This document shows, one piece after another, positions 1 to 6,104 of a DNA stretch of 8,900 nucleotides. Under the pieces are notes generated by a model. It was given only the letters and a program-made list of their open reading frames with translations. It searched no databases and was not told where the DNA came from. This stretch comes from Oscillospiraceae bacterium. GTDB lineage: Bacteria > Bacillota > Clostridia > Oscillospirales > Ruminococcaceae. The position numbers and the translations under genes were made by a program. The DNA is taken from positions 1 to 8,900 of the forward strand of contig SFJO01000032.1 in assembly GCA_004555865.1 (NCBI GenBank), given 5' to 3'. How positions within the stretch are numbered: position 1 is the first letter of the stretch; every line of letters starts with the position of its first letter.

Positions 1-96
1 GTGAAGGGCAAGTACGAGTCCGGCGTGCTGACCCTGACCATCCCCAAGAAGGATCAGCCTCAGGTGGCCGCATCGAATCGGATCGCCATTGAATGA
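1..96 (+). CDS. hsp20: Small heat-shock protein Hsp20, C-terminal end (partial)
   Basis: The reading frame is open from base 1 to a TGA at 94-96, giving 31 residues; the start lies outside the window. The peptide carries the signature of the last part of an alpha-crystallin domain: a KYESGVLTLTIPKK stretch, matching the family pattern (A/K)-x-Y-x-(N/S)-GVL-x-(I/L)-x-(I/L)-PK. Near the C-terminus comes a short tail with an I-x-I motif (IAI). In this family the I-x-I motif docks into a groove of a neighbouring subunit to build the oligomer. Hsp20 proteins are ATP-independent cytoplasmic holdases that bind unfolding proteins. A strong terminator about 75 bases downstream closes the unit. The family call is good despite the short length because both hallmarks are present; nothing can be said about the promoter or full length. 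Confidence 0.85.
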   Translation: MKGKYESGVLTLTIPKKDQPQVAASNRIAIE

Positions 97-167
97 ACTT
101 GGCCCGGCAGCGCGCTTTGATCGGCTTCTCGCAGGTCGGACGAACGCTTCCTGAGCTGCCAGATGCA

Positions 168-215
168 AAAGGCGGAGGCCCGCTTCTCGTAAGGGAAGCG
201 GGCCTCCGCTTTTTG
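168..215 (+). terminator. Rho-independent terminator after hsp20 (probably bidirectional)
   Basis: A perfect 15-base-pair GC-rich stem pairs 172-186 with 195-209, with an 8-base loop. It is followed by TTTTT at 210-214 and preceded by AAAA at 167-170. On the plus strand it ends the Hsp20 transcript. The A-run on the left means it could also stop minus-strand transcripts that pass the first minus-strand hairpin. Confidence 0.92.
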
Positions 216-354
216 ATGCTCGTTTTTCAGGGGGGAAACCCGGGCAGGGCACGCTTGATTCTAAGGGGAGTTTGGTTGAGACTTTCGGATTGGAAGCGTT
301 CGCATCAAAGCCGCCGCGCCTCTGCAGGCGCAGGTGCGGCAGCCGCCCCTGAAA

Positions 355-408
355 GCGTAAACAGCATGGCCGCGGTACCTTCTCGGCAACCGCGGCCATG
401 CTGCGTTC
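355..408 (-). terminator. Likely terminator of the transporter-regulator-kinase operon
   Basis: A perfect 15-base-pair stem pairs 362-376 with 389-403, with a 12-base loop. It sits about 38 bases beyond the kinase stop codon on the minus strand. The downstream minus-strand sequence reads TGTTTACGCTTT, a broken rather than clean U-tract, so termination may be incomplete. Position and stem strength still make it the natural end of the operon. Confidence 0.65.
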
Positions 409-440
409 ATTCCGTTCTGGAATCCCGCAAAGAAATAACG

Positions 441-1814
441 TTACTTTTTGCCCGGAACCGGGAACAGCACCGTGATGGCGGTGCCTTCACCTTCACGGCT
501 TTCCAGCTTCAGCTGGGCCCCGTGCAGCAGGGCGATGTGTTTTACAATGGCAAGCCCTAGGCCGGTGCCGCCGGTGGCCTTGCTGCGGCTTTTATCCACA
601 CGATAAAAGCGCTCGAACACACGGACCTGATGCTCCGGCGGAATGCCAATGCCGTTGTCCTCCACCCGAAGGGCTGGGCGGCCGTCCCGCGTTTCCACGT
701 GCAGGATGACCCGCCCACCGGGGCGGTTGTAGCGGATGGCGTTGTCGCACAGGTTGAAGCACAGCTCCTCCAGCAGGCGCTGGTCGCCCTGCACGGTCAG
801 ATCCTCACCTTCGGCCAGTAGGGTCACGTAGGCCTTCTGGGCGTTCAGGGCCAGGCTCTCAGTGCAGCGGCGGGCCAGAGCCAGCAGAGACACCGGGGCG
901 AACTTGGCCTGCTCCGGAGCCTGTCCCTTGGCGGCTTCGCTGCTCATGCCGTCCAGCTGGCTCAGCTGGATGATGTCGGCCACCAGCGACTGCAGGCGGG
1001 CGGACTCGGTGCGGATGCGCCCGGCGAACACGGTCACATCCTGCGGCTTGGCCATGCCGGCCTCAATCAGCTCGGCATAGCCGGAAATGCTGGTGAGCGG
1101 AGTTTTCAGCTCATGGCTCACGTTGGCGGTGAATTCCCGCCGCATGCGCTCGTTGTTCTGGCGCAGCAGTTGGTCGCTCTGAATCGTCTGGGCAAGGGGG
1201 ACCAGTTCGGCGTAAGGAACATGATCCTCAATGTGTTCCAGATCCTCGCCCATCTGCACGATGGGACGCACCAGGCTGCGGGTGAGCAGCCAGCTGGCCA
1301 GCACGCTCAGCCCCAGAATGACCATGCAGCTAATCACGATAGCCGGCAGGGCTTCATCAAAAAAGCCGTAGGTGCTGGCGGCATCCAGCCCCAAACGAAG
1401 TACGTTTCCGTTTTCCAGCCGCAGGGCGCAGTAATAGGTGCGGTAGCCGACGGTGCTGCTTTCCCGCTGGGAGATGCCCACGCCGTTGTCGCTGTGCAAG
1501 GCCTGCTGCACCTCCGGGCGTTCCAGGTGATTTTCCAGCGCAGTGCCGGCGGCGCTGTCGTACAGAACGCTGCCGTCCTGCGCGATGAGGGTGATGCGCA
1601 GCGTATCCTGAGCGGAAACTTCCAGAATTCGCTCATCGCCGCTGAGGGTATAGCTGCTGGCAACCGAGCGGGTGGTCAGCTCCAGATCGTGTTCCACCTG
1701 ATGCGAAAAGCTCTGGTGAAACACAAAAATGGTCAAAGCCGCGGTGAGCACCAGGCTCACCATGCCCATAAACAGCAGCCGGTAGTTGATGGTTTCCTCA
1801 ATGCTCCGTTTCAT
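441..1814 (-). CDS. phoR: PhoR-like membrane sensor histidine kinase
   Basis: This 457-residue protein has the full set of histidine-kinase motifs. Membrane segments lie near residues 11-33 and 155-177, enclosing a roughly 120-residue extracytoplasmic domain. A short HAMP-like linker follows (about 178-220). The HisKA helix carries the phosphoacceptor H234 in SHELKTPLTSISGY. The ATPase domain shows the N box (NLCDNAIRYN, 354-363), G1 (DNGIGIP, 386-392), F box (FERFYR, 400-405) and G2 (GGTGLGLAIVKH, 415-426). It should autophosphorylate and pass phosphate to the regulator encoded just upstream; its ATG overlaps that gene's TGA (ATGA at 1811-1814), implying translational coupling. The PhoR assignment is inferred from the phosphate-transporter neighbour and the motif style. 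Unlike Bacillus PhoR, no cytoplasmic PAS domain fits between the linker and HisKA. WalK or another OmpR-partner kinase is the alternative. Confidence 0.9.
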   Translation of the reverse strand: MKRSIEETINYRLLFMGMVSLVLTAALTIFVFHQSFSHQVEHDLELTTRSVASSYTLSGDERILEVSAQDTLRITLIAQDGSVLYDSAAGTALENHLERPEVQQALHSDNGVGISQRESSTVGYRTYYCALRLENGNVLRLGLDAASTYGFFDEALPAIVISCMVILGLSVLASWLLTRSLVRPIVQMGEDLEHIEDHVPYAELVPLAQTIQSDQLLRQNNERMRREFTANVSHELKTPLTSISGYAELIEAGMAKPQDVTVFAGRIRTESARLQSLVADIIQLSQLDGMSSEAAKGQAPEQAKFAPVSLLALARRCTESLALNAQKAYVTLLAEGEDLTVQGDQRLLEELCFNLCDNAIRYNRPGGRVILHVETRDGRPALRVEDNGIGIPPEHQVRVFERFYRVDKSRSKATGGTGLGLAIVKHIALLHGAQLKLESREGEGTAITVLFPVPGKK

Positions 1815-2500
1815 TCGGCAGTTCCCTCATCTTCAGGCAGAGCCAGACGGTAGCCCACCTTTCGCACAGTCTGAATGCAGTGGCCTGCATTCCCCAGTTT
1901 CTGGCGCAGGGTGCGCACGTGCATATCCACGGTGCGGCTCTCGCCGCAGAAATCGGTGCCCCAAACCTGCTGCATGATGACGTCCCGGGTGAGCACCTGC
2001 CCTGCGTTCAGCAGGAACAGATGCAGCAGCTCGAATTCCTTGTAGGTCAGCTCCACCGGTGCTCCGTCTGCCTGCACCCGGCGGGCAGAGGGGTCCATGC
2101 GGATGCCGCCGAAGCTCAGGTGGCCGGGGGCCTTGTCAGCCCGGCGCAGCACGGCCTTGACCCGGCTGACAAACTCGAGAACTCCGAAGGGCTTGGAGAT
2201 GTAGTCGTCGGCCCCTTGATCCAGCCCCTTCACCACATCCAGCTCGGCGGTGCGGGCCGTCACCATGACGGCAGGCAGGGTCTCCGCACCGGGGGTGCGG
2301 CGCAGCTTTTTCAGAATGGAAAAGCCGTCCTCGCTGGGCAGCATCACGTCCAGAATCACCAGATCCGGCAGGCGCTGGCTGCATGCGGCAAAAAAGCTCT
2401 CGCCTTCCCCGAAGCCCTGCGTCTCAAACCCCTGGGCCTGCAGGGCATATTCCTCCAGCTCCAGAATGGACTGGTCATCCTCAACCAAATAGATCAGCAT
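1811..2500 (-). CDS. phoP: OmpR/PhoB-family response regulator (PhoP/PhoB-like)
   Basis: This 229-residue protein has the normal length for the family. The receiver domain (about 1-120) shows the acidic pair D8-D9 in VEDD, the phosphoacceptor D51 in VILDVMLP, the switch residue T81 and the conserved K103 in SKPF. The C-terminal winged-helix DNA-binding domain (about 128-220) contains LTYKEFELL, the recognition helix around SRTVDMHVRTLRQKLG, and the final VRKVGYRL hairpin. When phosphorylated by the kinase encoded next, it should dimerise and bind 11-base-period direct repeats. Such repeats are visible at 4402-4466 upstream of the operon. A good ribosome site (AAAGGAG on the minus strand, about 8 bases before the ATG) supports the start. 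Only 32 bases separate it from the transporter gene, so the three genes are probably co-transcribed. The phosphate role is inferred from the neighbour and the repeats. Confidence 0.9.
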   Translation of the reverse strand: MLIYLVEDDQSILELEEYALQAQGFETQGFGEGESFFAACSQRLPDLVILDVMLPSEDGFSILKKLRRTPGAETLPAVMVTARTAELDVVKGLDQGADDYISKPFGVLEFVSRVKAVLRRADKAPGHLSFGGIRMDPSARRVQADGAPVELTYKEFELLHLFLLNAGQVLTRDVIMQQVWGTDFCGESRTVDMHVRTLRQKLGNAGHCIQTVRKVGYRLALPEDEGTAE

Positions 2501-2532
2501 AAAAAACGCTCCTTTTTAGAGCAGGCATAGGG

Positions 2533-4287
2533 TTATGCCTGTGCAAGGCCGTACCGCTTGCGGTACTGGTCCATCATCCGGTCAAGGCCCTCCCGGTCGG
2601 CCTTGACGCCCTGCAGATATTCGTGGGTGTCGAAGCTGTCGTGGGCCACCTCGATCATGGCCACCGCCACGTTGGAGCAATGGTCGGCCACACGCTCATA
2701 GCAGGTGAGCAGGTCTGCCAGAATAAAGCCATTGGTGATGCTGCACTGGCCGTTCTGCAGCCGCTCCACATGGCGGCTGCGCACCTGATGCACGATCTCG
2801 TCAATAACCTGTTCCAGAGGCTCCACCTGCCGCGCGGCGTTGTTGTCCTGATTGGCGAAGGCCTGCACGGTCAGGTTCACAATGTCCTGCACGGCCCATT
2901 CCACCAGATTCAGGTCCTCCAGCGCCTGGTGGCTGAAGGTCACCTGCTTGTCCCGCACTTCCAGGGCGCTCTTGCGCAGATTCAGCGAGTGGTCGCTGAT
3001 GCGCTCCAGATCGCTCAGCGAATACAACAGGGTGTTCACGGTGCGGTTGTCATCCACCGTCAGCGGCAGGCCGGAAAGCTGCACCAGATAAGTGCCCAGC
3101 GCATCCTCGTAATGGTCCACCTGAGCCTCCTGCTCCACCACTTCGTCAGACACCTGGTCGTTCCAGATGTGCACCAGGCTCATGGCCTTCAGCAGGCCGC
3201 TCTGGGCCAGCTGGGCCATATCCACAGTGCACTGATGGGCGCGGCTGGTGGCCACCGCAGGGGTGCCCAGCAAACGCTTGTCCAGCAGGGGGGCAGCGGC
3301 ATCCTTGGACGTGCCGTCGGGCACGGTGAGGATGGCCAGCTTTTCCAGCACCCGGTTGAAGGGCAGCAGCACCAGCGTGGTGATCACATTAAAGGTAGAG
3401 TGAATGACGGCAATGCCCATCACACTCACGGTATCATGAATAATTTCGAAATGCAAGAGGGCGTTCAGCGAGTAGAACGCAGTCAGGAACAGGACAACAC
3501 CGATCACATTGAAATACAGGTGAACAAAGGCGGCACGCTTGGCGTTTTTGCTGGCACCCACACTGGAGATCATGGCCGTAACGCAGGTGCCGATGTTCTG
3601 GCCCATGATGATGGGAATGGCACTGCCGTAGGTGACCGAACCGGTCAGCGCCAGAGCCTGCAGAATGCCCACGCTGGCCGAAGAACTTTGGATGATGGCC
3701 GTCAGGGCGGCGCCGGCCAGCACGCCCAGAATGGGGTTTGAGAAATGCAGGAACAGGCTGCTGAACCAGGGCATATCGGCCAGCGGCTTCATGGAAGAGG
3801 ACATGAACTCCATGCCGGTCATCAGAATGAAGAAGCCCAGCAGAATGTTGCCCACGCCTTTTTTCTTGCTGCTTTTGCAGAACATGGCCAGAATGATACC
3901 CGCAAAGGCCAGAATGGGGCCGAAGGAGCTGGGCTTCAGCATCTTGACCCAGAAGCTGTCGCCCTGAATGCCGGTCAGGCTGAGCAGCCAGCTGGTGACG
4001 GTGGTGCCCACGTTGCTGCCCATGATGATGCCCACAGCCTGGTGCAGCTGCATGATGCCGCTGTTGACGAAGCCCACCACCATAACGGTGGTGGCGGAGG
4101 AGCTTTGGATCACGGCGGTTACACCCAGACCCAGCAGAAAGCCCTTGAGGGGGTTGTCGCTGAGTTTGGAGAGAATGACCTGCAGTTTGCCGCCGGCCTG
4201 CTGCTCCAGCGACTCTCCCATCAGATTCATACCATATAAAAAGAGAGCCAGACCACCCATCAGGGTGAACAGATTAAAAATGCTCAT
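2533..4287 (-). CDS. Na+/phosphate cotransporter with C-terminal PhoU-like domain
   Basis: This 584-residue membrane protein belongs to the bacterial Na/Pi-cotransporter family (NptA/YjbB-like). Two inverted copies of the transport repeat are visible. The first has QSSSATT (61-67) and GSNVGTT (90-96); the second has QSSSASV (200-206) and GQNIGTC (229-235). The QSSS motifs are the known substrate and sodium-binding loops. Hydrophobic helices run to about residue 320. The rest, roughly 355-575, is a helical PhoU-like domain with two E-R-x-x-D-H-x-x-N metal-binding motifs (E428-N436 and E531-N539). It should move inorganic phosphate with Na+ across the cytoplasmic membrane; some relatives mainly export phosphate. 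The ATG at 4287 is preceded by GAGGA about 10 bases upstream and opens directly into a membrane helix. It is first in the operon with the two-component genes. Direction of transport and exact substrate are not shown by sequence. Confidence 0.93.
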   Translation of the reverse strand: MSIFNLFTLMGGLALFLYGMNLMGESLEQQAGGKLQVILSKLSDNPLKGFLLGLGVTAVIQSSSATTVMVVGFVNSGIMQLHQAVGIIMGSNVGTTVTSWLLSLTGIQGDSFWVKMLKPSSFGPILAFAGIILAMFCKSSKKKGVGNILLGFFILMTGMEFMSSSMKPLADMPWFSSLFLHFSNPILGVLAGAALTAIIQSSSASVGILQALALTGSVTYGSAIPIIMGQNIGTCVTAMISSVGASKNAKRAAFVHLYFNVIGVVLFLTAFYSLNALLHFEIIHDTVSVMGIAVIHSTFNVITTLVLLPFNRVLEKLAILTVPDGTSKDAAAPLLDKRLLGTPAVATSRAHQCTVDMAQLAQSGLLKAMSLVHIWNDQVSDEVVEQEAQVDHYEDALGTYLVQLSGLPLTVDDNRTVNTLLYSLSDLERISDHSLNLRKSALEVRDKQVTFSHQALEDLNLVEWAVQDIVNLTVQAFANQDNNAARQVEPLEQVIDEIVHQVRSRHVERLQNGQCSITNGFILADLLTCYERVADHCSNVAVAMIEVAHDSFDTHEYLQGVKADREGLDRMMDQYRKRYGLAQA

Positions 4288-4401
4288 GGTGCTTGATTCC
4301 TCATTTCTTTACGGTGCGTGTGCGGGCCTTGCGGAATGCAGAGCGCCCGGCGGGGCACGGGCAGGGGCGGATGGGCGCGGAAAAGCCCGAATGCGCCTGC
4401 C

Positions 4402-4466
4402 TTTACCGTTACTTTACAGTTTTTTGCGTAAAGCACGCTAGCAGATTTTTGTAAAATCTATGTAAA
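4402..4466. promoter_or_regulatory. Pho-box-like direct repeats (candidate PhoP/PhoB operator)
   Basis: Two pairs of hexamers with exact 11-base period are visible. Plus strand: TTTACC at 4402-4407 and TTTACA at 4413-4418. Minus strand: TTTACA read from TGTAAA at 4461-4466 and again at 4450-4455. A fifth copy, TTTACG on the minus strand, lies at 4427-4432. Bacillus PhoP boxes are TT(A/C/T)A(C/T)A repeats with about 5-base spacers, and E. coli PhoB boxes also have an 11-base period. The match in sequence and spacing, beside a phosphate transporter and an OmpR-type regulator, supports an operator. The two pairs point in opposite directions, so which promoter each serves is unclear. Confidence 0.6.
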
Positions 4467-4607
4467 GTGAACGGGAGAACGAAAAAAGTGCGGCCGATTC
4501 AACTGCCGGAATAAAAGATTGCACAAAATGTGCACAATCCACAAACCAACGTCAAAATACTGTTCCATATTATGGGAGACGGGGCGGGGAAAAGACGTAG
4601 GATGTAC

Positions 4608-4636
4608 TTTCAAAATAGGCCAGGATATGCTATACT
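4608..4636 (+). promoter_or_regulatory. Promoter of trkA-trkH, extended -10 type
   Basis: TATACT at 4631-4636 is preceded by TG one base away (TGCTATACT), a good extended -10. The best -35 at a 17-base spacing is TTTCAA at 4608-4613, only 3 of 6 matches, which fits an extended -10 promoter. Transcription would start near 4643, leaving a leader of about 80 bases before trkA. Confidence 0.6.
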
Positions 4637-4656
4637 CGTTTCAAATGCCTCTGTTA

Positions 4657-4679
4657 CGCCGCTTTTTCGCGGAGCGGCG
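4657..4679 (+). other. Stem-loop in the trkA leader
   Basis: CGCCGCT at 4657-4663 pairs perfectly with AGCGGCG at 4673-4679 around a 9-base loop. It would form near the 5' end of the predicted trkA transcript. There is no U-tract, so it is not a terminator. It may stabilise the mRNA 5' end or be incidental. Confidence 0.4.
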
Positions 4680-4702
4680 GGGGCTGTTTCGCGGCTTGTG
4701 AG

Positions 4703-4709
4703 AAAGGAG
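4703..4709 (+). promoter_or_regulatory. Ribosome binding site of trkA, with wide spacing
   Basis: AAAGGAG at 4703-4709 is strong, but lies 13 bases before the ATG at 4723, longer than the usual 5-10. An in-frame TGA at 4699 excludes any longer trkA start. A TTG five-codon frame at 4712 ends in TGA overlapping the trkA ATG, but its spacing to the same site is only 2 bases, so it is probably not translated. Confidence 0.6.
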
Positions 4710-4722
4710 CCTTGAACACCGA

Positions 4723-6087
4723 ATGAAGATTATTGTGGCAGGGGACGGCAAGGTGGGCCTTGCGGTCACCCGCGAACTTTCCCGCGAGGGATACGACCTG
4801 ACGGTCATCGACTCCAAACAGGAGGTGCTGGATGACAGCGTGGGCCGGTACGATGTGATGGTGGTGAAGGGAAACGCGGCCACCATGGGCACGCTGCGCA
4901 CCGCCAACGTACAGGAGGCGGACCTGGTGATTGCAGCCACCAGCGCGGACGAGACCAATCTTCTGTGCTGTCTGACCGCCCGGAAGATGAACCCGAAGAT
5001 CCATACCATTGCCCGGGTACGCAACCCGGAGTACATTGAACAGCAGTTTGCCATGCGGGAAGAGCTTGGACTCTCCATGACAGTGAACCCGGAACTGGCG
5101 GTGGCGGGCGAAGTACACCGCATTTTGCAGATTCCCGCCTTTATCAAGCGGGATACCTTTGCGAAGGGGCGCGCCGAACTGGTGGAGCTGAAAGTTCAGC
5201 CCGGCTCCCGGCTGGTGGGTATTCCACTCAGCGAGATGAACCAGATCGCCGGGGTCAAGGTGCTGGTGTGCGCCGTGACTCGGGGCAGCGAGACGCTGAT
5301 TCCCAACGGCAGCTATGTGCTGCGGGAGGGGGACCACATCCATGTGACTGCCCAGGCGGACGATCTGGCCCGCTTCATGAAGAACCTGCAGATCAGCACC
5401 CACCCCGTGCGCCAGACCATGATCGTGGGCGGCGGCCGCGTGAGTCTGCATCTGGCCCGGCTGCTGCTGCGCGCCGGCATTTCGGTGAAGATCATCGAGC
5501 AGGACGCCGCCCGCTGCATCGAGCTGGCCGGGCTGCTGCCCAAGGCCTCGATCATTCACGGCGATGGCACCTCCCAGGACATTCTGGACAGCGAGGGCTT
5601 GGAGCACACCGACGCGCTGGTGACCCTCACCGGCCGGGACGAGGAAAATCTGGTGGTGTCCATGTACGCCAACCAGCTGGGCGTGCCCAAGATCGTCACC
5701 AAGGTGAGCCGCATTGAGAACACTAGTATGTTCGAGCAGATGGGCGTGGGCACCATCGTCAGCCCGAAGGACCTGTGCAGCGCCAACATTGTGCGCTATG
5801 TGCGGGCCATGCACAACCAGACCGGCGCTATGCTCACCCTGCACCGCATTGCGGGCGACCGGGTGGAAGCGATGGAGTTTCTGGTGGACGATCAGGTGCG
5901 CCACTGCGGCACCCCGCTGAAGGACATTCCGCTGCGGCCCAACATTCTGTTGGCCTGTGTCAGCCGCCAGGGCAAGGTGACCATCCCGGACGGCAACACC
6001 TACTTTGAGCCGGGCGATACCACCATTGTGGTGTGCGCGGACATTCAGCCCCCGGTGCGCCAGATGAACGACATCTTTGCCCGCTGA
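4723..6087 (+). CDS. trkA: Trk potassium uptake regulator TrkA, two RCK domains
   Basis: This 454-residue cytoplasmic protein is built as a tandem RCK protein: TrkA_N (about 1-120), TrkA_C (about 145-220), TrkA_N (about 231-345) and TrkA_C (about 365-440). The first Rossmann fold has a full nucleotide motif (GDGKVG, 7-12) and an acidic residue ending the second strand (D30), as expected for NAD(H)-type binding. The second has GGGRVS (236-241), where serine replaces the last glycine, and E259. The double length marks TrkA rather than the single-RCK KtrA. It binds the membrane subunit TrkH encoded 17 bases downstream and gates K+ uptake according to bound nucleotides, with the TrkA_C domains as possible further ligand sites. 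The start is fixed by the AAAGGAG site and an in-frame stop just upstream. Together with trkH it forms a two-gene operon ended by a terminator at 7575-7626. Confidence 0.95.
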   Translation: MKIIVAGDGKVGLAVTRELSREGYDLTVIDSKQEVLDDSVGRYDVMVVKGNAATMGTLRTANVQEADLVIAATSADETNLLCCLTARKMNPKIHTIARVRNPEYIEQQFAMREELGLSMTVNPELAVAGEVHRILQIPAFIKRDTFAKGRAELVELKVQPGSRLVGIPLSEMNQIAGVKVLVCAVTRGSETLIPNGSYVLREGDHIHVTAQADDLARFMKNLQISTHPVRQTMIVGGGRVSLHLARLLLRAGISVKIIEQDAARCIELAGLLPKASIIHGDGTSQDILDSEGLEHTDALVTLTGRDEENLVVSMYANQLGVPKIVTKVSRIENTSMFEQMGVGTIVSPKDLCSANIVRYVRAMHNQTGAMLTLHRIAGDRVEAMEFLVDDQVRHCGTPLKDIPLRPNILLACVSRQGKVTIPDGNTYFEPGDTTIVVCADIQPPVRQMNDIFAR

Positions 6088-6090
6088 CCG

Positions 6091-6097
6091 GGAGGAG
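6091..6097 (+). promoter_or_regulatory. Ribosome binding site fixing the trkH start
   Basis: GGAGGAG lies 7 bases before the ATG at 6105. The frame stays open further left to an ATG at 6033 inside trkA, but that start has no ribosome site and would add 24 residues unlike any TrkH N-terminus. Confidence 0.85.
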
Positions 6098-6104
6098 ACC
6101 CACC

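Larger units (their letters stand above)
97..440. other. Convergent intergenic region between hsp20 and the sensor kinase gene
   Basis: This 344-base gap lies between two convergent genes and is mostly occupied by terminator hairpins (172-209 and 362-403). A further imperfect hairpin spans 310-340: GCCGC 310-314 with GCGGC 336-340, and GCGCCT 316-321 with AGGCGC 326-331. Read on the minus strand it is followed by TTTGAT, so it could be a weak backup terminator. The plus-strand frame open through this region crosses both terminators and the end of the kinase gene and has no family signature, so I see no gene here. Confidence 0.7.
4288..4722. other. Divergent control region between the phosphate-transport and potassium-uptake operons
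   Basis: This 435-base region has no convincing gene. Reading left to right it holds a C-rich (minus strand) leader of the transporter gene at about 4288-4400, a cluster of TTTACA/TGTAAA repeats at 4402-4466, an imperfect inverted repeat at 4517-4539, an extended -10 promoter facing trkA at 4628-4636, a leader hairpin at 4657-4679 and the trkA ribosome site. The middle section is much more AT-rich than the flanking genes, as expected for promoters. I could not identify a clear minus-strand -10 element for the transporter operon. Confidence 0.75.

Noticed and set aside
93..560. A 155-codon plus-strand frame after hsp20
   Set aside because: It crosses two strong terminator hairpins and the end of the kinase gene, and has no ribosome site or recognisable motif. 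A weak AAGGGGAG-then-TTG start near 277 does not help because the frame still runs through the second hairpin.
2623..3741. A 372-codon plus-strand frame
   Set aside because: It is antisense to the Na/Pi cotransporter gene, rich in His and Gln, with no family signature; a GC-driven shadow of the real gene.
4519..4715. Two overlapping frames of about 60 codons before trkA
   Set aside because: They begin before the trkA promoter, lie across its -10 and leader hairpin, and have no ribosome site.
4637..4722. A c-di-AMP (ydaO-type) riboswitch before the potassium genes
   Set aside because: Such riboswitches precede ktr genes in some Firmicutes, but the predicted leader is only about 80 bases and I see none of the conserved ydaO core sequences.
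6033..6104. An upstream start for trkH inside trkA
   Set aside because: It lacks a ribosome site; GGAGGAG at 6091-6097 points to the ATG at 6105, which gives a standard TrkH N-terminus.
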